Numbered from the stretch's first letter, positions 1 through 6,236 are shown. The stretch is DNA of 8,297 nt from Gemmatimonadota bacterium (GCA_002731735.1 PCCM01000093.1:1-8297), one strand, 5' to 3'. Notes: a model not told the origin generated them from the sequence alone. Numbers and translations are program-made.

Positions 1-1
1 G

Positions 2-73
2 TTCAAGTTCCTTTTCAACGGCATCCACCTCGGGGGTGCGACGCCGGTACGGTTGGGAGGTGTGGCGGATTGA
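2..73 (+). CDS. C-terminal end of an unidentified protein (cut by the window edge)
   Basis: Frame 2 is open from the window edge to a TGA at 71-73 and encodes 23 residues that include FNGIHLGGATPVRL. Most codons end in G or C, as in the confirmed genes of this window, which supports real coding. The stop overlaps the ATG of the next gene by one base (TGATG), the usual arrangement of translationally coupled genes. The segment is too short to assign a family, so no function is offered. The 5' part lies outside the window. Confidence 0.5.
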   Translation, partial: FKFLFNGIHLGGATPVRLGGVAD

Positions 74-303
74 TGACGTCGAACCTTCCCGAGAAGACCT
101 ACACAGAGACGCAACTGACCCGAGCCACGGTCACCTCGAGGGTGATCGGGTGGCTTCAGGGAGGGGCAGTGGTGCTTGGGGGGGCGATCCTGTTGCGCTT
201 CCTCGGCTGGATTCCCGTGATCATCGGTCTGGTCGTTGTGGGCTGGGTGCTCATGAAGCTCCTGTCCCGTTCGAAGAACCAGAAGGACGAGGACGAGCAG
301 TAA
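73..303 (+). CDS. Small membrane protein with two predicted transmembrane segments
   Basis: This is a 76-residue protein of unknown function. Residues 1-20 are polar. Two hydrophobic stretches follow, about 24-41 and 43-64, separated by a single Arg, so the protein is probably a helical hairpin in the inner membrane. The tail, about 65-76, is highly charged (SRSKNQKDEDEQ). The ATG at 73 overlaps the stop of the preceding gene (TGATG), which suggests coupling. A GGGAGG at 55-60 is a reasonable ribosome-binding site; it is 12 bases from this ATG and 9 bases from an in-frame TTG at 70, so the TTG is a possible alternative start adding one residue. The last 53 bp overlap, on the opposite strand, the 3' end of the LON-domain gene. 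No conserved domain is recognised. Confidence 0.65.
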   Translation: MTSNLPEKTYTETQLTRATVTSRVIGWLQGGAVVLGGAILLRFLGWIPVIIGLVVVGWVLMKLLSRSKNQKDEDEQ

Positions 304-991
304 GAGCAGCGCTGCGGCCTCCAGTGAGCCGCCTGATGAGCCTCAACGCACGCTCGGCCGGACCGTCCGCCTCGAGCAGGTCCTGCCGGACGGCCGGCTC
401 CAGCGGGAGAACGGCTGAGAGACCGTCGACCGCCTCTTCATCCGGGAGATCCGAGGACGGCAGCCCTATACCGGGCGAAACGGAAATGAGGGCTCTTTCG
501 AGTTGCTGGCGTCTCTGGTTGAGTAGCGGGCGATCGCTTGGCTCGATCAGCTCCGGCAGCGCTTCAACCTCCGCTAACCGGTAGGAACGGCTCGCATCCT
601 CGCTCAGGACCTGAAACTTCTCGAGTCCTTCCAGGACGATGTTGTACCGTCCGTCGGGCAGTTCTTCGGCCGCGATGATGACCCCAGCGCAACCGACTTC
701 GAAGATCGGCGGTCGTCCTTCGTACTCCGCCTCGTGGCCCGGTTGCAGCAAGATCATGCCGATGATGCTGTCGCCCTCGAGTGCGTCAGCCACCATCGCG
801 CGGTAACGCGGCTCGAAGATGTGCAACGGCACAGTGCTGTTTGGAAACAGTACGACGTCCTGGAGAGGAAAGATCGGTATGGTGTCCGGCAGCGTCATGA
901 CTGCATCCGGGTCGGATTGGGCCACGCTGGAACCTGCGGCACTCAGCACGGAAATCAGCGCGATCGTGCACCCCAGCGTGACGGGCCTCAT
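251..991 (-). CDS. Exported protein with a stand-alone LON substrate-binding domain
   Basis: The 246-residue product has a Sec-type signal peptide (residues 1-25: short basic start, hydrophobic core about 8-20, likely cleavage near SSVAQ-S). A LON N-terminal (PUA-like) domain follows at about 37-225. Diagnostic segments are IPIFPLQDVVLFP (38-50), LHIFEPRYRAM (56-66), GCAGVI (100-105) and DGRYNIVLEGLEKFQV (113-128). The AAA+ ATPase and Ser-Lys protease domains of Lon are absent. Stand-alone LON proteins are thought to bind polypeptides, but their role is poorly known and most are cytoplasmic; the export signal here is unusual. The ATG at 991 was chosen over longer in-frame starts because it directly precedes the signal peptide; residues upstream of it look non-coding. 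No strong Shine-Dalgarno is seen. Residues 230-246 are low complexity and are encoded opposite the end of the small membrane gene. The gene lies 113 bp downstream of the amidinotransferase on the same strand. Confidence 0.85.
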   Translation of the reverse strand: MRPVTLGCTIALISVLSAAGSSVAQSDPDAVMTLPDTIPIFPLQDVVLFPNSTVPLHIFEPRYRAMVADALEGDSIIGMILLQPGHEAEYEGRPPIFEVGCAGVIIAAEELPDGRYNIVLEGLEKFQVLSEDASRSYRLAEVEALPELIEPSDRPLLNQRRQQLERALISVSPGIGLPSSDLPDEEAVDGLSAVLPLEPAVRQDLLEADGPAERALRLIRRLTGGRSAALTARPRPSGSSNGTGAS

Positions 992-1104
992 GCGGCGACT
1001 TTCGATCGGGAGACGAGATCGGCCATGGCCGACAAGATGCTTCCAGGGCGTGTGTAGCGGCAAGCGTCTCGCCAGCTGCCCCGTCGGGCACAGCGCGGAT
1101 CGTA

Positions 1105-1959
1105 CTACAGCAGACGCTCCAGCGGTCGTGTCAGGCACGTGGGGCCCCCGCCCCCCTTCAAGCTGATCTCCCCACCCCGGTACTCCGTCACCTCCACCCC
1201 GGCCTCTTCGAGACGTGCCCTGGTGCGGGCATTCCCCTCAACAAGCAAGCACTTCCGAGGAGCGACAGCCAGAGCGTTCGCGGCCATCGTCTCGAACTCT
1301 TCGTCCGGAACCTCCACGAGCCCGAACCCTCGCTCGAGCAACTCTTCGCGGAACGGAACCGGCATCAGCGGCGAATATATGAGCGCCAGATCGCGATCGA
1401 TGGGGCTGAAGATGGACATCAAGTGGAAGACGTCGCCCGGACCCCGCCAATGGGGCAACGGCACCACAATCAAGTCGTCCACGGCATCACCCAACAAGGC
1501 GCGAAACTGACGGATACCCTCGTCGTTGGTGCGATAACCTCTGCCGACGGCCACCGTACGTTCGTCGAGCCAGGCGACATCACCGCCCTCCAGCCGGCCC
1601 TCCCCACCGATTTCTCCCAGGATCGGAAGCCCCCAAGCTCTAAACTGGGCCTCCTGAGAGGCGGGCTCGGCGCGTCGGGCTTCCTTGCCCATGCTGCACA
1701 GGACGATCCCTCGATCGGTCGCCACCGAGGCGTCCCGGACGTAGATGGCGTCGAGGGTCCCTTCGTCCGCATGCGGGAGTAACACCGTCTCGATCCCGAA
1801 CCCGTGGAGTATCTCCACGAGATGTCCATGCTCCTCCACGGCCGGCTCGAAGTCTGGCGGGTCCGTGAAGTTCAGCTTTTGCCACTGGCGATCGATTTCG
1901 GCCTGACTCGAGAACGCGTCCCTGGCACTCATGAGCACGACCCGGCGGAGGGGATCCAC
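1105..1959 (-). CDS. Amidinotransferase / dimethylarginine dimethylaminohydrolase-like enzyme
   Basis: This 284-residue protein belongs to the guanidino-group-modifying superfamily (pentein fold: DDAH, arginine deiminase, amidinotransferases). These enzymes attack a guanidinium carbon through a Cys thiolate. Family landmarks are YVRDASVAT (73-81) with the substrate-binding Asp76, RLEGGDV (122-128), GRGYRTN (139-145), VFHLMSIFSPID (177-188) with catalytic His179, VEGN (240-243) and GGGPTCLTRPLER (270-282) with nucleophile Cys275. The catalytic set looks complete and the size fits DDAH. The substrate (methylarginine, arginine or another guanidine) cannot be fixed from sequence. The protein has no signal peptide and is probably cytoplasmic. 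The first conventional in-frame start is the GTG at 1959. In-frame upstream codons to a CTG at 2001 also look coding, so the real N-terminus may be 14 residues longer. The gene stands between a gene remnant upstream and the LON-domain gene downstream, all on the same strand. Confidence 0.87.
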   Translation of the reverse strand: MDPLRRVVLMSARDAFSSQAEIDRQWQKLNFTDPPDFEPAVEEHGHLVEILHGFGIETVLLPHADEGTLDAIYVRDASVATDRGIVLCSMGKEARRAEPASQEAQFRAWGLPILGEIGGEGRLEGGDVAWLDERTVAVGRGYRTNDEGIRQFRALLGDAVDDLIVVPLPHWRGPGDVFHLMSIFSPIDRDLALIYSPLMPVPFREELLERGFGLVEVPDEEFETMAANALAVAPRKCLLVEGNARTRARLEEAGVEVTEYRGGEISLKGGGGPTCLTRPLERLL

Positions 1960-1997
1960 GTCGGATTGGGCGATGCTCTCCGACCCCCCGCTCGATG

Positions 1998-2063
1998 TCA
2001 GTTGCCCACCCGCTCCCCCAGCGCCTCGAACCAGTTCGTGATCACCAGGAATCGCTCGGGGTC
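1998..2063 (-). pseudogene. C-terminal gene remnant, possibly of a beta-propeller (TolB/WD40-like) protein
   Basis: On the - strand a frame with no start codon reads 21 well-formed codons, ending FLVITNWFEALGERVGN and a TGA at 1998-2000. Nearly every codon ends in G or C, whereas the same frame upstream of about 2064 loses this bias, so coding character appears to begin abruptly. From memory, tails of the type 'ILVVTNWFEEL..R' close proteins with C-terminal WD40/TolB-like propellers, often serine/threonine kinases, in Gemmatimonadota and Acidobacteriota. The rest of such a gene is absent, because the uncharacterised exported protein's gene ends just upstream at 2116. This suggests a deletion or insertion that left only the tail. 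The TGA overlaps a CTG that may start the amidinotransferase (CTGA). The family guess is an inference; the existence of a coding-like tail is what the sequence shows. Confidence 0.45.
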
Positions 2064-2115
2064 AGGTCCCTGCGAGGAAACCACATGTTTGCCTACTTGT
2101 ATCTGCGATGGGCCA

Positions 2116-3162
2116 CTACCGCCTGGAGTCACTCGCTTCCTGCGCTTCCATCCTCTCTTCATAACGCGCACCGCTCAGAACGCCCGCTAAGCTGTAGTTG
2201 CCCTCGTGACAGGCGTACTCGTAGAGTTGGGCGTCGAACTTGTTGATCGGGATCTGTCCGCCCCAGCGTTCGGTCCACATCGCCGGATCATCGATGGTGA
2301 ACTCGTAGAGGATCGTCTCTTCGTCTGCCCGACTGAAGCGTTCGATTACAAGAGCGTCCTCCGAAGGGGGGACTCCCCGGATCGTCTGTTGTGGATTGAT
2401 GTTCGTGGTCTCGACCACGAGCACGTCTCCCTCCCAACGACCCCAGGAATTGCCGAACCACGGACGGACGTCCTTGCGCATCGTCTGGGGCTCACCAATC
2501 GGGATGATCCGCACGTCGTGAACCATCTCCGACATGATCATCAGGTGATCGGCCGTCTGCACGATGATGTAGTTGGAGTTGTAGGCCCCGGTGGGGAGCA
2601 TGGGGGGGCCCACAGGGGACCCGAACATGATGCAGCGCTCGGCCATTGGCCTCAGCTCCGGGTGGTCGTATTGGCCGAAGGGGCTCCTGAGATCCCGGCG
2701 CTCCTGCATCAGCTGTTGGGCCTCCGGCGTGAGCGCCGGGGGACGCCCATTCGCCGGAACCGTGACCAGAGAGGTTCTGGGCTCGCCATTAACGACGGCG
2801 ATCCGCGAGCCCCGCTCCCAATAGACCTCGTTGTACTCGACGCCGCTCAGTCGAGCCTCGTTACTCCCGGTCGTGCGCTCCGTCCTTCCACACATGACGG
2901 TTCCCGGATTCGCGGGGCAGCTACCGTCGGTCTGCTCTCTCTCCGCAACTTCCTCCGGGGTGTACACCGGACCCCTATCCCCAGACCGCTGAAACGGAGT
3001 AAGCGTGGAGTTCGACCAGTTCCCCTGAAAATCCGGACGGCCGTCGACTGTCCTTGGGACTTCCCACTCGGCGTCGGAGGCTCGAGACTGCGCCGCCGCG
3101 GTTGAGACGGGCGCTGCCGTTGCACAGAGAACTGCGAGAACCACCATCATACGATTGCTCAT
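2116..3162 (-). CDS. Exported protein of an uncharacterised family (PRTxDGRPDxQGxW type)
   Basis: The 348-residue product begins with a Sec signal peptide (about 1-25, hydrophobic core MMVVLAVLCATAA, end TAAAQS). The mature part carries the marks of a family common in Acidobacteriota, Gemmatimonadota and some Proteobacteria, whose function I do not know: PRTVDGRPDFQGNWSNSTLT (36-55), ERCIMF (175-180), IIVQTADHLMIMSEMVHDVR (199-218), GRWEGDVLVVETTN (241-254), YEFTIDDPAMWTERW (286-300) and YEYACHEGNYSLAGVLSGAR (314-333). Four cysteines (82, 91, 177, 318) in the mature part could form disulfides in the periplasm. The ATG at 3162 is preferred over the ATG four codons upstream (3174), because a GGAGG lies 5 bases before it, inside those extra codons. 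It may be the first gene of the - strand block, with a candidate promoter at 3205-3233. Confidence 0.85.
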   Translation of the reverse strand: MSNRMMVVLAVLCATAAPVSTAAAQSRASDAEWEVPRTVDGRPDFQGNWSNSTLTPFQRSGDRGPVYTPEEVAEREQTDGSCPANPGTVMCGRTERTTGSNEARLSGVEYNEVYWERGSRIAVVNGEPRTSLVTVPANGRPPALTPEAQQLMQERRDLRSPFGQYDHPELRPMAERCIMFGSPVGPPMLPTGAYNSNYIIVQTADHLMIMSEMVHDVRIIPIGEPQTMRKDVRPWFGNSWGRWEGDVLVVETTNINPQQTIRGVPPSEDALVIERFSRADEETILYEFTIDDPAMWTERWGGQIPINKFDAQLYEYACHEGNYSLAGVLSGARYEERMEAQEASDSRR

Positions 3163-3166
3163 CTCG

Positions 3167-3172
3167 ACCTCC
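3167..3172 (-). promoter_or_regulatory. Ribosome-binding site that fixes the start at 3162
   Basis: On the - strand GGAGGT lies 4 bases before the ATG at 3160-3162, near-ideal spacing counted from GGAGG. It falls within the codons that would be translated from the alternative ATG at 3172-3174, which itself has only weak purine-rich sequence upstream. This favours the downstream start. Confidence 0.6.
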
Positions 3173-3204
3173 ATTCCGGCGGAATCCAGGACCTGACCGG
3201 CACT

Positions 3205-3233
3205 CTTATCAAATAGCCCTTCTGACGGGTCAG
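3205..3233 (-). promoter_or_regulatory. Candidate promoter for the - strand block, with an inverted repeat at the -35
   Basis: On the - strand, CTGACC (3228-3233) and GATAAG (3205-3210) are separated by 17 bases. Each matches the sigma-70 -35 and -10 consensus at 4 of 6 positions. The -35 overlaps a 5-2-5 inverted repeat, CTGAC-GG-GTCAG (+ strand 3222-3233), which could be an operator. The spacing to the start at 3162 leaves about 35 bases of 5' leader. The promoter consensus of this lineage is not known to me, so this is only a candidate. Confidence 0.3.
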
Positions 3234-3447
3234 GATAATGTGAAGCGTGGGGCTGATGCGGTCAACGTGAGGGGGCACGGCGAGAACATGATCGGGCGAT
3301 GCGATGGCCGGTTGAGACGCCCGACGGGACCGATCAACGACCATCCTCAACCTTGGTCCAGGTATTTTCGGCGAGGTCATACCACTTCCACCGTGGCGTG
3401 CGCATTTTCAGAACGACTAAGGTCACGGGTCGCACTGTCCCTCCGTA

Positions 3448-3484
3448 GGTTCGAGTCCGCTGCGATCCTGCCCCTTGCGATCCT
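3448..3484 (+). repeat. tRNA T-arm-like motif followed by a 9-bp direct repeat
   Basis: GGTTCGAGTCC at 3448-3458 matches the conserved T-arm sequence of tRNA genes (GGTTCGANTCC). TGCGATCCT occurs at 3461-3469 and again at 3476-3484, a period of 15 bases. No complete tRNA can be folded around it: the T stem has only two good pairs at the loop end, and no D arm or matching acceptor stem is visible upstream. It could be a decayed tRNA 3' end, an old integration scar, or chance. Confidence 0.25.
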
Positions 3485-3564
3485 AACCCGGAGAAACGGA
3501 GTTGCGGTTCCTGGCCGTGCCGGGAAGTCACGTATCCTGTCGGCGACCCGCTGATCGATCCAGT

Positions 3565-3593
3565 TTGACGAGTAACGGCGCACCAGCGATTAC
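3565..3593 (+). promoter_or_regulatory. Candidate promoter for the methylmalonate-semialdehyde dehydrogenase gene
   Basis: TTGACG (3565-3570, 5 of 6 to the sigma-70 -35) is followed after 17 bases by GATTAC (3588-3593, 3 of 6 to the -10). This would place transcription start near 3600, leaving a short leader that carries AGGAG (3617-3621) 5 bases before the ATG at 3627. The -35 is good and the -10 is weak. Confidence 0.35.
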
Positions 3594-3626
3594 ACACCAG
3601 CAACTGCCCCGGAGTTAGGAGCCATC

Positions 3627-5117
3627 ATGGCCGTTCGTGAGACTGCACAGAGCCCCTCGACCGACGAGGCGGAGCTCCCGATTCCCAACTTCATCGGGGG
3701 AGAGTGGATGCGGTCATCGACATCCGATGCGCTCCCGGTCCATGACCCGGGCACCGGGCAGCTGCTCGGGCAAGTACCGCTCTCGACTTGTGACGACGTA
3801 CACGCCGCGGTGGCGGCGGCCAAGGAGGCGTTCCCGGCGTGGCGGGCGACCCCTGCCGTGGACCGCGTACAGGTCCTGTTCCGCCTGAAGGCTCTCCTCG
3901 ACGAACATCGGGACGACCTGGCGCGAGAGCTGAGTCGCGAGCACGGCAAAAATGTTGCCGAGACTTCGGGAGAGATCCGGCGGGGGATCGAAAACGTTGA
4001 GCACGCCTGCGGGATCCCCACGCTGATGATGGGTGAGACCCTGGAAGATGTGGCTCGGGGAGTCGACTGTGAGACCGTTCGCCAACCCCTGGGCGTCTTC
4101 GCGGGGATCACGCCCTACAACTTCCCGGTGATGATCCCGATGTGGTTCTGGCCCTACGCGGTGGCAACCGGAAACACGTTCGTCTTGAAGCCGAGCGAGC
4201 AGGATCCGCTCACGCACCAGAGGATCGTCGAACTGGCGGTAGAGGCGGGTCTCCCGAGCGGGGTGCTCAATGTGGTCCATGGTGACGCCACAGCGGCTGA
4301 TGCGATCCTCGAGCACCCGGATGTCTCGGGAGTCTCATTCGTCGGCTCGAGCGCGGTCGCCCGGCTCGTGTACGCGAAAGCCGGACAGACGGGTAAGCGG
4401 GTCCAGGCCCTGGGTGGAGCGAAGAACCACATGGTCGTCCTCCCCGACGCCGATCTGGACTTGGCCACCGACGCCGCCATCTCGTCCGTGTTTGGCTCGG
4501 CGGGGCAGCGCTGCCTCGCGAACAGCGTTCTGGTGGGGGTGGGAGAAGCTTATGATCGGGTGAAGGTGCAGTTGCTCGAAGGTGCCAATTCCCTCCGGGT
4601 AGGCTACGGGTTGAACGAGGACACGTTCATGGGGCCCGTCATCTCACGCCGGCACCGGGACCGGGTCATCGACTTGATCGACCAAGGAGAGCGGGAGGGC
4701 GCTGATGTGGCACTCGACGGGCGGGGGTTCCAGGTCGACGGCTACCCTGAGGGTCACTGGGTCGGGCCCACCGTCTTGGAGGGCGTGGAGCCCGGAATGA
4801 GCGTGGGACAGGAGGAGGTCTTCGGCCCTGTGCTGGGCCTCGCGCGTGCGGAGTCGGTCGAGGACGCGATCGCGCTCATGCACGAGGTCGCGTATGGAAA
4901 TGCGACCTCGATCTTCACCCGTAGCGGACGGGCAGCCCGGGAGTTTCGCTACCACGCAGGCATCAGCATGATCGGCGTGAATATCGGAGTGGCGGCTCCG
5001 ATGGCGTGCTTTCCCTTCGGCGGCTCCCGGGCCTCGTTCTACGGCGACCTGAAGGCTCAGGGAAAGGACGCCATCGAGTTCTTTACGGACAAACGGGTGG
5101 TCATCAGCCGCTGGTGA
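3627..5117 (+). CDS. mmsA: CoA-acylating methylmalonate-semialdehyde dehydrogenase
   Basis: This 496-residue enzyme is of full family length. It oxidises methylmalonate semialdehyde or malonate semialdehyde with NAD+ and CoA to propionyl-CoA or acetyl-CoA plus CO2, in valine, beta-alanine or myo-inositol catabolism. Aldehyde dehydrogenase landmarks are PYNFP (163-167) with Asn165, VLKPSE (186-191), FVGSS (238-242), GQRC (293-296) with nucleophile Cys296, and EEVFGP (396-401). ALGGAKNH (261-268) lacks the general-base Glu of ordinary aldehyde dehydrogenases (LELGGK), as expected for this CoA-dependent subfamily. The C-terminal PFGGSRASFYGDLKAQGKD (463-481) is typical of MmsA/IolA. AGGAG stands 5 bases before the ATG. 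No signal peptide is present, so it is cytoplasmic. No other valine or inositol genes lie nearby, so the pathway is open. The next gene is 118 bp downstream. Confidence 0.93.
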   Translation: MAVRETAQSPSTDEAELPIPNFIGGEWMRSSTSDALPVHDPGTGQLLGQVPLSTCDDVHAAVAAAKEAFPAWRATPAVDRVQVLFRLKALLDEHRDDLARELSREHGKNVAETSGEIRRGIENVEHACGIPTLMMGETLEDVARGVDCETVRQPLGVFAGITPYNFPVMIPMWFWPYAVATGNTFVLKPSEQDPLTHQRIVELAVEAGLPSGVLNVVHGDATAADAILEHPDVSGVSFVGSSAVARLVYAKAGQTGKRVQALGGAKNHMVVLPDADLDLATDAAISSVFGSAGQRCLANSVLVGVGEAYDRVKVQLLEGANSLRVGYGLNEDTFMGPVISRRHRDRVIDLIDQGEREGADVALDGRGFQVDGYPEGHWVGPTVLEGVEPGMSVGQEEVFGPVLGLARAESVEDAIALMHEVAYGNATSIFTRSGRAAREFRYHAGISMIGVNIGVAAPMACFPFGGSRASFYGDLKAQGKDAIEFFTDKRVVISRW

Positions 5118-5226
5118 TTGGGCAGAAAAAGATCTCGCCGGTCCAAGAACAGACCGTTACTATCATCGGCATCAGCGCCGGCGCCGCCAGCGATTGCCAA
5201 GCCTGCCGCCGGCCCGAACATGCCAC

Positions 5227-5232
5227 GGAGGA
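5227..5232 (+). promoter_or_regulatory. Ribosome-binding site that decides between tandem ATGs
   Basis: GGAGGA ends directly before the first of two adjacent ATG codons (5233 and 5236). Only the second leaves usable room, 4-5 bases counted from GGAGG, so 5236 is taken as the start of the alpha/beta hydrolase. Confidence 0.6.
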
Positions 5233-5235
5233 ATG

Positions 5236-6234
5236 ATGACCAACGCACGTAGATGCCCCCGCCTCGTCACGGTGCTCTCACTGTCAGTGGCCTTGGGGCT
5301 CGCCCCCGCCGCGCTCGAGGCTCAGTCGCCACCGGCCCAACCACCGGCGGACTGGGGGCCCATCTCGATCAATTTGGAGGAGATCTCCTACCCGCATCCG
5401 GTAGAGTTCCTGAACCTGAAGCTATTTGGCCAGGACGTCCGGATCGCGTACATGGACGTGTCGCCGGTCGGGCCACCGAACGGTCGGACTGTCGTACTCC
5501 TACACGGAGGGAGCTACTACGGGTGGTACTGGAAGGAGCAGATCGAGGCTCTTCGTAGCGAAGGGTATCGGGTCGTCGTGAAGGACCGCCTCGGGTGGGG
5601 AAAATCCTCCAAGCCCATCCTTCCGTACAGCATGAGCTTGCACGCTTCCAACACGGCGCAACTCATGGAGCACCTGGGCATCTCCCAGGCAGCAATCGTC
5701 GGCCACTCGATCGGCGGCCAGATGGCCACCCGCTTCGCCTTCCTCTATCCGGAGATGACGACGCACCTCGTGACGGTCAACCAGATCGGCCTGACCGACG
5801 GCCGGGCAGGACGGGGCTATCGGCCCTTCACCGGGCAGATCAACGCGGAGCCGGACCCGCAGAGCGTGTACGAATCAGCGGTTCGCACGGATATGCGCCG
5901 CTACGTGAACTGGAAACCCGAGTTCATCGATCACCTTCGTATCCGGTACGGCCAAAGCCTCAGCGGCGACTGGCCACGGCTGGCCTATGTGCGATCGCTC
6001 GGTGGCAACCTGCGTGGGATGGATACGGTCGTGGACGACTGGCCGCACATCCAGACGAAGACGCTGATCCTCGGCGGGGAAGTCGACGGACCCAACTTTC
6101 CAGAGAACGCGCGGCATGCAGTGGACGTGCTCCCCAACGCCGAAATCTTTCTAATCCCCGGAGTCGGCCACAACCCACACGAAGAGGTGCCTGAGATCGT
6201 GAGCGCCGAGCTGATCCGCTTCCTCGGGTCGTGA
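5236..6234 (+). CDS. Exported alpha/beta hydrolase
   Basis: The 332-residue protein has a Sec signal peptide (1-30; Arg-rich start, hydrophobic core about 11-24, likely cleavage near ALEAQ-S). An alpha/beta-hydrolase fold follows: LLHGGS (88-93) supplies the oxyanion hole, DRLGWGKS (117-124) is the usual turn, GHSIGG (156-161) is the nucleophile elbow with Ser158, Asp284 in GGEVDGP is the likely acid, and His312 in GVGHNPHEE completes the triad. Ester or related bond hydrolysis in the periplasm is probable; the substrate is unknown. The stop at 6232-6234 is two bases before the ATG of the amidohydrolase, and an in-frame GTG of that gene overlaps the stop (GTGA), so the two are probably translationally coupled. 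A weak -10-like TACTAT lies at 5158-5163, without a convincing -35, so the gene may be co-transcribed with the dehydrogenase. Confidence 0.9.
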   Translation: MTNARRCPRLVTVLSLSVALGLAPAALEAQSPPAQPPADWGPISINLEEISYPHPVEFLNLKLFGQDVRIAYMDVSPVGPPNGRTVVLLHGGSYYGWYWKEQIEALRSEGYRVVVKDRLGWGKSSKPILPYSMSLHASNTAQLMEHLGISQAAIVGHSIGGQMATRFAFLYPEMTTHLVTVNQIGLTDGRAGRGYRPFTGQINAEPDPQSVYESAVRTDMRRYVNWKPEFIDHLRIRYGQSLSGDWPRLAYVRSLGGNLRGMDTVVDDWPHIQTKTLILGGEVDGPNFPENARHAVDVLPNAEIFLIPGVGHNPHEEVPEIVSAELIRFLGS

Positions 6235-6236
6235 CC

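Larger units (their letters stand above)
3163..3626. other. Divergent intergenic region of 464 bp
   Basis: This region separates the divergently transcribed exported-protein gene (- strand) and the methylmalonate-semialdehyde dehydrogenase gene (+ strand). Open frames across it lack ribosome-binding sites, recognisable domains and the codon bias of the neighbours, so no gene is called. It holds a candidate - strand promoter with an inverted repeat (3205-3233), a tRNA-T-arm-like motif next to a 9-bp direct repeat (3448-3484), and a candidate + strand promoter (3565-3593). The remainder, roughly 3240-3440, shows nothing I can name. Confidence 0.6.

Noticed and set aside
36..584. 182-codon open frame on the + strand
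   Set aside because: It is out of frame with the small membrane gene and antisense to the LON gene. The translation is low complexity, rich in Arg, Ser and Gly, with no domain.
1077..1090. Hairpin (TGCCC/GGGCA) just after the amidinotransferase stop, considered as a terminator
   Set aside because: The stem is only 5 bp with no following T-tract, and the LON gene continues on the same strand.
2206..3105. 299-codon open frame on the + strand
   Set aside because: It is antisense to the exported-protein gene, shows no domain, and lacks a ribosome-binding site.
3360..3475. A complete tRNA or class II tRNA gene
   Set aside because: Apart from the T-arm consensus, no D arm, acceptor stem or well-formed anticodon arm could be assembled. 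A 4-bp stem with a 7-base loop at about 3382-3396 has an improbable base after the would-be anticodon.
3054..3603. Several open frames across the divergent intergenic region on both strands
   Set aside because: None has the G/C third-position bias of the neighbours, a ribosome-binding site, or a recognisable motif. They also overlap each other.
5175..5184. GCGCCGGCGC palindrome between the dehydrogenase and hydrolase genes
   Set aside because: A 10-bp GC-only palindrome is expected by chance in DNA this rich in GC, and it has no T-tract or promoter context.
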